From: Myxococcales bacterium
Lineage (GTDB): Bacteria > Myxococcota_A > Polyangia > Polyangiales > Polyangiaceae
DNA length: 64,000 bases
Reading direction: 5' to 3'
Assembly (NCBI GenBank): GCA_016706225.1
Contig: JADJKB010000003.1
Location: 1,054,001-1,118,000 of the forward strand
Both the position numbers and the translations under genes were made by a program. The notes beneath the pieces are model-generated. The model worked only from the letters and a program-made list of their open reading frames with translations. It made no database searches and was not told where the DNA came from. Positions 35,092 through 42,477 of this stretch are shown here, in pieces; position 1 is the stretch's first letter, and every line of letters starts with the position of its first letter.

Positions 35092-35150
35092 GACGTAATA
35101 ACGTCACCATGGCACAACATAACGGATGCTTCAACCGGCCTGTCCGTTAT
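35092..35150. promoter_or_regulatory. repeated ATAACG motifs, probable operator of the sulfate operon
   Basis: Three copies of ATAACG lie in 60 bases: 35098-35103, 35119-35124, and in reverse (cgttat) 35145-35150. The outer pair belong to an 8-bp inverted repeat (ataacgga 35119-35126 and tccgttat 35143-35150, 16-base spacer). The first is inside a 5-bp inverted repeat gacgt-aata-acgtc (35092-35105). This sits immediately upstream of cysP and downstream of the XRE-cupin regulator gene, so regulation of the sulfate operon is the natural reading; the trans factor is unproven. Confidence 0.6.
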
Positions 35151-35175
35151 CACGGATGGGCGGAACCCCCGGAAA

Positions 35176-35847
35176 TCACTGCCGGGCGTAGGTCATGACC
35201 AGGTAGATCACGACCTCGGAGGCCCCGGTGTTGCGATACACGTGGGGTGAATCGGCGCGAAAGAAGATGGCGTCGCCTGGGCGCAAGAGCCGGCGCTCCG
35301 AGCCGATCAGCAGCTCGAGATTCCCGCTGGCGACCACGAGGTTCTCCATAATGCCCGAGGCGTGCGCCTCGGCGTGCTCGGCCGAGCGCGGCGCGAGGCG
35401 CAACTCGTAGAACTCGACGTTGCGCGGATGGTCCGCCGGGAACAGCGCGCGCGACGCGAACTTCCCGTCGCGGGAGCGCAAGATGCGGGCTTGATTTCTC
35501 GGCAGCACCGTCAGCGTGGCCGACTCGGACTGGCTCAAGAGGGCAGAGAAGGGAACCGCGAGCGCGCTCGCGATCTTCCACAGCACGTTGATGGTCGGGG
35601 CGCTGCGCTCGAGCTCGATCTGACCGAGCATGGCTCGACTCACACCGCTCTCATCGGCGAGCCGTTGCAGCGACCAACCGCGCTCGGCGCGGAAGCGTTT
35701 CAGGTTGCCGGCCACGGTCGGCGTCAGATCTGCAACCGCCGGCGCCTCCTCGCGGCCCTCGGGGCCTGCCGGTGCGGGGCGTTTCGAGCGGGCGACGGTC
35801 GCGGGGCGGGCGCGCGCCTTTCTGCCGAGGGCCATCGGGCGAGTCAT
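35176..35847 (-). CDS. XRE-family regulator with C-terminal cupin
   Basis: 223 residues from the ATG at 35847 (the TTG at 35871 or ATG at 35835 are alternatives). After a basic N-terminal tail, an XRE helix-turn-helix is clear (about 45-100: NLKRFRAERGWSLQRLADES, then GVSRAMLGQIELERSAPTIN). The C-terminal half is a cupin (ENLVVASGNLELLIGSE, then LRPGDAIFFRADSPHVYRNT). This two-domain type controls small metabolic operons, the cupin sensing a small ligand. It lies upstream of the sulfate importer, with the probable operator in between, so autoregulation or control of cysP is likely. Confidence 0.88.
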   Translation of the reverse strand: MTRPMALGRKARARPATVARSKRPAPAGPEGREEAPAVADLTPTVAGNLKRFRAERGWSLQRLADESGVSRAMLGQIELERSAPTINVLWKIASALAVPFSALLSQSESATLTVLPRNQARILRSRDGKFASRALFPADHPRNVEFYELRLAPRSAEHAEAHASGIMENLVVASGNLELLIGSERRLLRPGDAIFFRADSPHVYRNTGASEVVIYLVMTYARQ

Positions 35848-36033
35848 CCGCCATCCCGTGGGGGCCGTCAATCATCAGCAGATGTCCGTCCGCTGGAACG
35901 GACGCTGGAGTTTTCGAGGAGACCGCTGCGGGCCGGGCCGGCCTCGCTCCCCGGAAACGGCGGCGCCTTCTGCCTGCCCACTCCGGCCGCCGGGTACTCA
36001 ACTCTCTGACACCGAAGGACGGGAGCAACACAC

Positions 36034-36795
36034 ATGGTAGGCAAGTGGCTTGTCTTGGGCTCGTTTGGAGCATTTGGGCTGTTGGCGGTTGCCTGCGGGG
36101 GCAATGACTCGACGGATCTCGGAACCGGCGGCGCGGGAGCAGGTGGGAGCTCCGGCAGCGGCGGCGCCGGCACGGGTGCCAGCACCGGCACGGGTGCCAG
36201 CGCCGGCGTCGGGGGAGCGACTACCAGTTGCAAGAACGCCGGCGAGTGCGCCATCCCGACGCCGTACTGCGGCACGAAGGGTTACTGCATCCAGTGCCTG
36301 GCCGATGGCAACTGCTCCGGCGACACACCGTATTGCAACCCGAACACCAACGCCTGCGCGGAGTGCGTCGGCAATGGCAACTGCTCCGGCCAGCAGCCGT
36401 ACTGCAACACCGCGTCGGGTCGCTGCGTCGAGTGTCTGGCACCCGCCAACTGTGGCGGGGCCAACGAAGTTTGCAACACCGCCACGCACCAGTGCGCAAC
36501 AGGCTGCAAGGGTGACGGCGACTGCAGCGCGTCGCAAGGAACACCTTACTGCAACACCCAGCTGGGCGTCTGCGTCAGGTGTTTGAGTGACGGCAACTGC
36601 AGCGGCGGAGACAACCCGTATTGTGAGGTCGGTTCGGGACGCTGCGTCGAGTGCCTGTCGGACGGCAACTGCGGTGGCGGCGGGCAGCCGTACTGCCACC
36701 CGGAGCGGCTGCGCTGCGTCGAGTGCCTGACCAGCGCGCAGTGCGACCCGGGCCAGACCTGCTCGCAGAACGATTTCCAGTGTGACGGAGGGTGA
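36034..36795 (+). CDS. secreted lipoprotein with CxDGNC repeats
   Basis: 253 residues. Signal peptide and lipobox (GLLAVACGGND), then a Gly/Ser/Thr/Ala linker. The mature part consists of about seven units of about 26 residues such as CLADGNCSGDTPYCNPNTNA, CVGNGNCSGQQPYC and CLSDGNCSGGDNPYCEVGSG, each starting 'CxxDGNCSG' and ending 'GRCVE'. The last unit has CDPGQTCSQNDFQCDGG. Such repeats are found in Cys-rich myxobacterial surface proteins of unknown function. The repeats are probably linked by disulfides. Confidence 0.8.
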   Translation: MVGKWLVLGSFGAFGLLAVACGGNDSTDLGTGGAGAGGSSGSGGAGTGASTGTGASAGVGGATTSCKNAGECAIPTPYCGTKGYCIQCLADGNCSGDTPYCNPNTNACAECVGNGNCSGQQPYCNTASGRCVECLAPANCGGANEVCNTATHQCATGCKGDGDCSASQGTPYCNTQLGVCVRCLSDGNCSGGDNPYCEVGSGRCVECLSDGNCGGGGQPYCHPERLRCVECLTSAQCDPGQTCSQNDFQCDGG

Positions 36796-36884
36796 ACGAC
36801 GAAAGTTGATTGGCTGAGATTCCGCGCCCCGGTCGATCTCTGTATCCTGCGGCGCGGCGAGTCTGGAAGAACCCGCACAAGCCC

Positions 36885-38036
36885 ATGCGCGAGCCCATTT
36901 ATCTGGACCACAACGCCACGACGCCGATCGCCCCGGAGGTCCGGGACGCGATGCTGCCGTACCTGTCCGAGCACTTCGGCAATCCGTCGAGCGGCCACGT
37001 CTACGGACAGCGCGCTCGGGCTGCGGTTGAGCACGCTCGCAGCCAGGTTGCCCGCCTGATCGAGTGCGACGCCGACGAGATCGTGTTCACCTCCGGCGGC
37101 ACCGAAGCCAACAATCTGGCGATCTTCGGCGCCATCGAGGCGGCTCCCAGGCGGCGTGGCGTCGTCACGAGCGTGATCGAACACCCGGCCACGTCGGCGC
37201 CTTGTGACTGGCTCGAACAGCATGGGCACGCGGTCACTCGGCTCCCCGTCGACGCCCACGGTCGCACGCTACTGCCAGCCGCTGAGGGCGCCATCGGAGC
37301 CGAGACCTGCATCGTCACGGTCATGCACTCCCACAACGAGACCGGCGTGCTGCAGCCCATCGATGAGCTCACTCGGCTCACCAAACGCGCCGGCGCGCTG
37401 ATGCACACCGACGCGGCACAATCGGTTGGCAAGGTCCCCGTCTCGGTTCGCGCGCTGGGTGTCGATCTGCTCTCGATCGCAGGCCACAAACTCTACGCAC
37501 CGAAGGGGGTCGGCGCTCTGTTCGTGAAGCAGGGCACAGCGCTGGCACCGCTGTCACTCGGCGCCTCCCACGAGCGCGGGCTTCGACCCGGGACCGAGAA
37601 CGTCCCCGGCATCGTCGCCCTGGGCAGAGCCGCGGAGCTGGCAGGCAGCTCTCTCGGCGAGGCCGAAGCGCGCACGCGCGGCCTTCGCGACGAGCTGTTC
37701 ACACGCCTGGTTTCCGCCATCCCGGGCCTCGTGCTCTACGGCCACCCGGCGCTCCGCCTGCCCAACACCCTCTTCCTGCGGTTCCCCGCTGTCAGCGGGC
37801 CGGCCCTGCTCGCGGCAACACCCGACGTGGCGGCTTCAACCGGCTCCGCATGCCACGACGGGCAGACCGCCGGGGCGCAAGTACTGCTCGAAATGGGCGT
37901 GCTGCCCGCCGACGCGGTGGGCACGGTGCGGCTGACTCTGGGGCGCTCCACGCGCATCGAGGACGTGACCCGCGCCGCCGACGCCCTGACCTTGGCGTGG
38001 CGAAGTCTCGCGTCCAGTGGCCGCTCTGGGCCATGA
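36885..38036 (+). CDS. cysteine desulfurase (NifS/IscS type, class V aminotransferase)
   Basis: 383 residues from the ATG at 36885 (the longer frame adds 25 residues without similarity). It has YLDHNATTP, the substrate motif GGTEANN, IEHPATSAP, the cofactor-binding HTDAAQS (Asp 176, Gln 179), SIAGHKLYAPKG with the Schiff-base Lys at residue 202, and RPGTENVPGIV. The catalytic Cys is at residue 323 in STGSACHDG. It removes sulfur from L-cysteine with pyridoxal phosphate to supply Fe-S clusters or tRNA thiolation. No IscU/SufU partner follows; instead a Ser/Thr kinase is 10 bases downstream, which suggests a shared transcript. Confidence 0.93.
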   Translation: MREPIYLDHNATTPIAPEVRDAMLPYLSEHFGNPSSGHVYGQRARAAVEHARSQVARLIECDADEIVFTSGGTEANNLAIFGAIEAAPRRRGVVTSVIEHPATSAPCDWLEQHGHAVTRLPVDAHGRTLLPAAEGAIGAETCIVTVMHSHNETGVLQPIDELTRLTKRAGALMHTDAAQSVGKVPVSVRALGVDLLSIAGHKLYAPKGVGALFVKQGTALAPLSLGASHERGLRPGTENVPGIVALGRAAELAGSSLGEAEARTRGLRDELFTRLVSAIPGLVLYGHPALRLPNTLFLRFPAVSGPALLAATPDVAASTGSACHDGQTAGAQVLLEMGVLPADAVGTVRLTLGRSTRIEDVTRAADALTLAWRSLASSGRSGP

Positions 38037-38046
38037 TTGCCGACTC

Positions 38047-39141
38047 GTGGACGAACAGACCCTCGCCCCCGGCACGGTGATCGGGAACCGTTATCGGCTC
38101 GAGGCACTCATTGGACAGGGTGCGTTCAGTGAGGTGTATCGCGCGACGGATCTGAAAGACGGCGCGGGCGTGGCCTTGAAGGTGCTGTCGCGAGAGAGCG
38201 TCGACGCCGCTGGGCTCGATCGATTTCGCCGGGAAGCGGAGCTCGCGACCCGGCTCAAACACGAGAACACGATCCGTTTGCTCGCCTTCAACCTGCGCAC
38301 GGGACCGGTGCCCTTCATCGTCTATGAGCTGCTTGATGGAGAGACGCTCCAGAGTCTCATGAAGCGCGAGGGTCCGCTCGGCGAAGCGCGGGCCGCAAAC
38401 ATCACCATGCGCGTGCTGAACAGTCTTCTGGAAGCGCACGAGGTGGGCATCATCCACCGGGACATCAAACCCGAGAACGTGTTCGTGTGCTCCGCCGAGA
38501 GCCGAACGGGCAGCGTCAAGGTCCTCGACTTTGGCATCGCAAAGAGCGTCGAGGCGGCGGAGGTGCAGGTCACCGCCGCGGGCATCTTGATCGGCACACC
38601 CCGCTACATGCCGCCCGAGCAGATCCGCGGCGCCGATCCGATCCCCGCGATGGACATCTATGCAACGGGAGTGATGCTCGCCGAGATGCTGAGCGGCGAG
38701 CCGGTGCTCACGTGTTCGGCGGCCGAGGCCTGCCTCGAGCAACTTCGAGCGGAGCGCCTGCCTTTTCCCGCGTTTCTCGGGCCCTCGCGCCTCGGTGAGG
38801 TGATCTGGCGCGCCACCGACAAGGAGCTCGCAACCCGCTACTCGACCGTGAACGAGATGCTCGGTGAGCTCGAGCGTGTCTACCCGCTGCTCTCGCCGGC
38901 ACCCCTGGTCACGCGCACGGCGCCGGACGAAGGCGCACGCGTCTCGTACGTGCCGACGACGGTGATGGAAAATCCCGAGCGGCAGACCGACGACCGCCAC
39001 CTGCCGACCGACCCCGGGCCGGCGCCGGCGCCCGCCCGGCGCTCCGCCAGCTGGCTGGTCGCTGCGGCCCTGCTCTTCCTGAGCGCGATCGCCCTCACCG
39101 CCTACGGCATCTACTGGGTGAGGACCACGGGAGCGCTCTGA
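38047..39141 (+). CDS. membrane-anchored Ser/Thr protein kinase
   Basis: 364 residues from the GTG at 38047 (an upstream GTG at 38017 would overlap the desulfurase gene). Kinase motifs: glycine loop IGQGAFSEVYRA, VALKVL Lys, HRDIKPEN catalytic loop, VLDFGIAKS, and the APE-like MPPEQIRG. A basic-acidic tail is followed by a single membrane helix near the C-terminus (WLVAAALLFLSAIALTAYGIYWV), so the kinase domain faces the cytoplasm and little lies outside. Targets unknown. Confidence 0.92.
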   Translation: MDEQTLAPGTVIGNRYRLEALIGQGAFSEVYRATDLKDGAGVALKVLSRESVDAAGLDRFRREAELATRLKHENTIRLLAFNLRTGPVPFIVYELLDGETLQSLMKREGPLGEARAANITMRVLNSLLEAHEVGIIHRDIKPENVFVCSAESRTGSVKVLDFGIAKSVEAAEVQVTAAGILIGTPRYMPPEQIRGADPIPAMDIYATGVMLAEMLSGEPVLTCSAAEACLEQLRAERLPFPAFLGPSRLGEVIWRATDKELATRYSTVNEMLGELERVYPLLSPAPLVTRTAPDEGARVSYVPTTVMENPERQTDDRHLPTDPGPAPAPARRSASWLVAAALLFLSAIALTAYGIYWVRTTGAL

Positions 39142-39254
39142 TTGAAGCGCGTGCCGTGCGCTGTTCAACCGAAACATCTGGGGTACGCTGCAGCAACGGA
39201 GCGACTCGAAGACGAATGCCCCCCAGCCTCGACCGACCAGACACCAGACCAGGG

Positions 39255-40112
39255 ATGAACGACGCACCGCCTGTTTGGATTCGCCAGCTTGCCAGCCGCA
39301 GGTCCGCGCAGACTCTGGCTGTGATCACTGCAGCAGTGCTCGTGTGTTCGTGTAACACCAAACAGCCGGAGCCGACCGCGACCACCGCGGCGAGTGCAAC
39401 CACCGCGGCGAGCGCAACCACCGCGGCGCCCTCCGCGAGTGAGGCTCCGGCCCTGCCACCCACGCTGAGGGTCGAGCGAAAACAGGCAGGCGGGCACAAC
39501 TATCAGGTGTTCTTGCCCCTCGACGCGGAGTTCGCGCTGCGGCTCGATCGTCCGAGCCAGAAGGAAAAACACGTGACGCTGTGTGTCGCCGGCACGTACA
39601 CCAGCCCGTCCGATCAAGTGGAGGGGGTGGTGCTGATCGACGGCAAGGTCGTGCAGAAGACACCGCAGAAGTGGGGCGGACTCCTCATCATCGAGGCCGG
39701 AGCCATCCGCGTCGAGCCCGCCTCGAAGACGAGCTTCTCCGACGCCTCGTTCGCGCTGTACGCCGAGAGACGCGCCTCGCTCCTCCAGGGGCACCTGCTG
39801 GTCGGCGGCGACGGCAAGGTGACCGCGCTCAAACCGAGCCCGGCGCTTCAGCGGCGTGCGATCGCGAGCATCGGGGCGGGATGGGGAAAACACCGTTCCT
39901 TCCTGGTCGAATCCGTCGAACCCGTCGAGCTCGCCGCCTTCGCAGCCGATCTGGTCACGCTCGGGGCAAAAGCCGCGCTGAATCTGGACATGGGTGGCTG
40001 GAGCGAGGGTTGGTATCGCGACAGCGAAGGCGCGGTGCACTCCATGGGCACCGACAAATCGTCCACCGCGCGCCAATCAAACTGGTTGGTCTTGATGGGG
40101 CGCGCGGAGTGA
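39255..40112 (+). CDS. secreted lipoprotein with phosphodiester glycosidase (NAGPA-like) domain
   Basis: 285 residues from the ATG at 39255. The signal ends in a lipobox (VLVCSCNTK), followed by a three-fold ATTAAS repeat linker. The mature domain has the NAGPA-like pattern: ADLVTLGAKAALNLDMGGWS, then SEGAVHSMGTD near the C-terminus. In known members, the conserved 'Asp-Gly-Gly' loop binds substrate in removal of GlcNAc from phosphodiesters. Here the motif reads Asp-Met-Gly-Gly, so activity is uncertain. The gene is likely to be expressed with the next one, whose upstream GTG overlaps the stop. Confidence 0.7.
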   Translation: MNDAPPVWIRQLASRRSAQTLAVITAAVLVCSCNTKQPEPTATTAASATTAASATTAAPSASEAPALPPTLRVERKQAGGHNYQVFLPLDAEFALRLDRPSQKEKHVTLCVAGTYTSPSDQVEGVVLIDGKVVQKTPQKWGGLLIIEAGAIRVEPASKTSFSDASFALYAERRASLLQGHLLVGGDGKVTALKPSPALQRRAIASIGAGWGKHRSFLVESVEPVELAAFAADLVTLGAKAALNLDMGGWSEGWYRDSEGAVHSMGTDKSSTARQSNWLVLMGRAE

Positions 40113-40129
40113 CGAGGGCACGCGCTTTC

Positions 40130-41410
40130 ATGACCACGCGGGCAATGTCCGCCGTGCGCTCGCCATGGCCGCTGGTGGGCTCAACGCTCCTGCTCTTTGC
40201 CTGCGGCGGCGCGCGGGAACAACCGCCAGACACGGCCCCGGCGAGTGCGCCCCGGCCGAGTGCCGTGCCGGACGCAGGGGTCGAACCGCTGGGCGATGCG
40301 GGCGTCGAAGCCGCCGCTCCACCCGTTTCACCCGGACCTCCCGCACCCCAGCTGTCCGACGAGCGCGCGGCACTGGCTGAAAAACTCGGGCGCGCCCGCT
40401 GGGTGGTGCGCGGCCGCGTGCGCGAAGGCAAAGAGGTGGTGGAGCAGAGAGCGACAGGCGCGGTGCGCTACCAGTACGCCATCGTCGACGTGCTCGAGTG
40501 GGTCGTCGGCGACGCCAAGAACGTCCACAAGGCGTACGCCAAGAGCTTCCCGGTATGGAACATTCCGATCCCGGTGAGCGTCAACAAGTCACCCGCCGCA
40601 GGCCACCGCGATCCGGCCCTCGAGCTCTCGGCCCGCGTCGGAGAAGAGCGATTGTTCCTGGTCACATTTCCCAGTGAGGCGCACCTGACCTCGGCTGAGC
40701 CCGGGCCGCCACCCTTCGTCGTGAAGCGCTGGGGGAAGTACACGGTCGCCGTGCAAGATCACCTGCCGCTCAGCGAACGCGACGAAGTCATGGCTACGCT
40801 GCGAGATCTCGAGCAGCGCGCTCGGTGGCTCGAACAAAACGCCGAACGCCTGGAGGTGCGGGATCGTTTCCGGAGGGCAGCTCCGGAAGCAGTGGCCAAG
40901 GCCGCCGCCGGATTCGTCGTCGCGCAGCTCCGCGAGCGGGCGAAGCTGAAGGTCGACCTCGGTCCGCCTGAGCAGCTCGACGGCCCGACGAAGGTCTTCA
41001 CTTTTCCGCTGACTGGTGATGCCGACGCCTCCGGCAAGCTGACCGTCTCGATCACTCCAGCCACGGGCCGCGTGCGCTCGCTGCAGGTCGACGTGCCCTT
41101 CGTGAAGAAGGCAGCGGCCGAGCAAGGGACAACCCGCGCGGAAGCGCTGGCAAATACCAAGTCGGCGCTAGGGATCGAGAGCAGCGGGGGCGAGATGTTC
41201 GAGCAAGCCACCGCCAGCGTGCGGGGCGACGGGGTCAGCTTCTGGCGCATCGTGCTGCATGCGGGTCACCTGTACGGGGCGAAGCTGGGTGATCCAGGGC
41301 GGATCGCCATCATCTTGGTCACCCCCCGGTCGGGCATCGTGTTCGAGTACAAGAACGCGTTTGCGGAGCCCGTACGGCGCGCGCCAGCGGGCACTCCAGA
41401 CTCACCCTGA
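40130..41410 (+). CDS. secreted lipoprotein of unknown function
   Basis: 426 residues from the ATG at 40130 (alternatives GTG 40109, ATG 40145). The signal peptide ends in a lipobox (STLLLFACGG). A Pro/Ala/Ser/Val linker (about 25-75) precedes a mixed domain. The first part (VVRGRVREGKEVVEQRATG, then VDVLEWVVGD) has a beta-strand look. The second (LRERAKLKVDLGPPEQLDGP, then LTVSITPATGRVRSLQVDVP) resembles a repeated beta-sandwich. No catalytic residues recognised. It follows the NAGPA-like gene by 17 bases. Confidence 0.68.
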   Translation: MTTRAMSAVRSPWPLVGSTLLLFACGGAREQPPDTAPASAPRPSAVPDAGVEPLGDAGVEAAAPPVSPGPPAPQLSDERAALAEKLGRARWVVRGRVREGKEVVEQRATGAVRYQYAIVDVLEWVVGDAKNVHKAYAKSFPVWNIPIPVSVNKSPAAGHRDPALELSARVGEERLFLVTFPSEAHLTSAEPGPPPFVVKRWGKYTVAVQDHLPLSERDEVMATLRDLEQRARWLEQNAERLEVRDRFRRAAPEAVAKAAAGFVVAQLRERAKLKVDLGPPEQLDGPTKVFTFPLTGDADASGKLTVSITPATGRVRSLQVDVPFVKKAAAEQGTTRAEALANTKSALGIESSGGEMFEQATASVRGDGVSFWRIVLHAGHLYGAKLGDPGRIAIILVTPRSGIVFEYKNAFAEPVRRAPAGTPDSP

Positions 41411-41455
41411 GCGCCGCGTCCCGCATTGCGAGCGCGTCGCTCTCGAGCCGAAGCC

Positions 41456-41908
41456 TCACTTCGCCAGCGCGTGGAAGCGTTCGTGGACTGCGATCAAGCG
41501 CGCCTCGAACTCGGGGCGGCCGGCTTTTTCGCACTCCGCCGCCAGCGCCGCGGTGGCGTCGATCAGCTCTTTGTCGGTCGTTGCGGTCGCCTTGTCCTGC
41601 AACGTCTTGGCTGCCGCGCAGGTCTTGTCGGTGCGCGCCGGGCCCTTCTCGGCATGCCAGAGCGGCTTCATCACGTCGTGGAACTCCCGCAGCGGCGCGG
41701 GGAGCTCGCCGTGTTCGCCATGCTCGCCGTGCTCGCCGTGCTCGCCGTGCTCACCATGTTCGCCGTGCTCACCGTGCTCACCGTGCTCACCGTGCTCACC
41801 GTGCTCACCGTGCTCGTGCGCTCCGTCAGCAGGTGATGCAGCGGGCGGCGAGCCACAAGCCGAGAGCACGAACAGCGCGATGGGAGCCAGAGTGCGTAGC
41901 GATTTCAC
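41456..41908 (-). CDS. secreted His-rich lipoprotein with HGE repeats
   Basis: 150 residues from a GTG. Signal and lipobox FVLSACGSP. The first part of the mature protein is an array of twelve tandem His-Gly-Glu triplets, giving about 13 His in 40 residues. The remaining 85 residues form a helical domain (LREFHDVMKPLWHAEKGP, CAAAKTLQDKATATTDKE, ELIDATAALAAECEK). Histidines at this density suggest zinc, nickel or copper binding in the periplasm. No family recognised. It is convergent with the lipoprotein upstream. Confidence 0.78.
   Translation of the reverse strand: MKSLRTLAPIALFVLSACGSPPAASPADGAHEHGEHGEHGEHGEHGEHGEHGEHGEHGEHGEHGEHGELPAPLREFHDVMKPLWHAEKGPARTDKTCAAAKTLQDKATATTDKELIDATAALAAECEKAGRPEFEARLIAVHERFHALAK
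41705..41812. repeat. nine-base tandem repeat (12 copies) encoding His-Gly-Glu
   Basis: Twelve copies of a nine-base unit near ctcgccgtg, with mostly silent changes (ctcaccgtg, ttcgccatg). It encodes the HGE array of the His-rich lipoprotein on the minus strand. The array could change length by replication slippage. Confidence 0.85.
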
Positions 41909-41964
41909 GCCGCGGAATCTAGTCGAACCGGGGGTGGTTCCCGCAAGTCAGATCGAACGCGGCA

Positions 41965-42279
41965 TCACATCGCCACGATCGGCGGCGGTGACGCGGCCTC
42001 CGCACCGGCGTCCGGTGCTTCGCGTTCCCCCGGCCCGGGGTCGGGGCGGGCTGCGTCCGGCACGCTGGCCAAGTTGGAATCGTCCGGCGCGTACTCCGCG
42101 GGATCGTCGTCCCCCGGCTCGGATGCCTTACCGGCAAAGTCTCCGGAGGTTGCTCCGGGCGCGCCCGCGGCGCCCGCGGCGCCCTCGGGCTCGGTGTCGC
42201 CGGGCACTTCGGGCTGCGGGTTCAAATCGCAGCCGGTGATGAGACTCAGGGCTAAGAAAATGAGGACTAGCCAGCGCAC
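41965..42279 (-). CDS. small acidic secreted lipoprotein
   Basis: 104 residues from the GTG at 42279, chosen because it opens a signal peptide with lipobox (RWLVLIFLALSLITGC) with GAGGTG upstream. The mature part is a low-complexity acidic stretch with many Pro, Glu, Asp and Ala. There is no globular domain, so it may be a spacer or a fragment. The long minus-strand frame that extends upstream across the next gene is a codon-bias shadow. Confidence 0.55.
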   Translation of the reverse strand: MRWLVLIFLALSLITGCDLNPQPEVPGDTEPEGAAGAAGAPGATSGDFAGKASEPGDDDPAEYAPDDSNLASVPDAARPDPGPGEREAPDAGAEAASPPPIVAM

Positions 42280-42477
42280 GGCGCACCTCTTCCAGGTAAG
42301 ACGCGGCTGCTCCCGCGAGCCGCCCGGAGAGTGGGCCATGGAACCGGGACCCGTGCAACCAGAGCCCGGTTCGGCTGCCACGACGCGCCGCTTCCCGGCA
42401 CGCGCTAGGTCGGGTACCTGAGAAGGCGCTCCGTTAGAAGCCCCGGGGCTGCCGGTACTTCGCGCGGGCGGCGCCGC

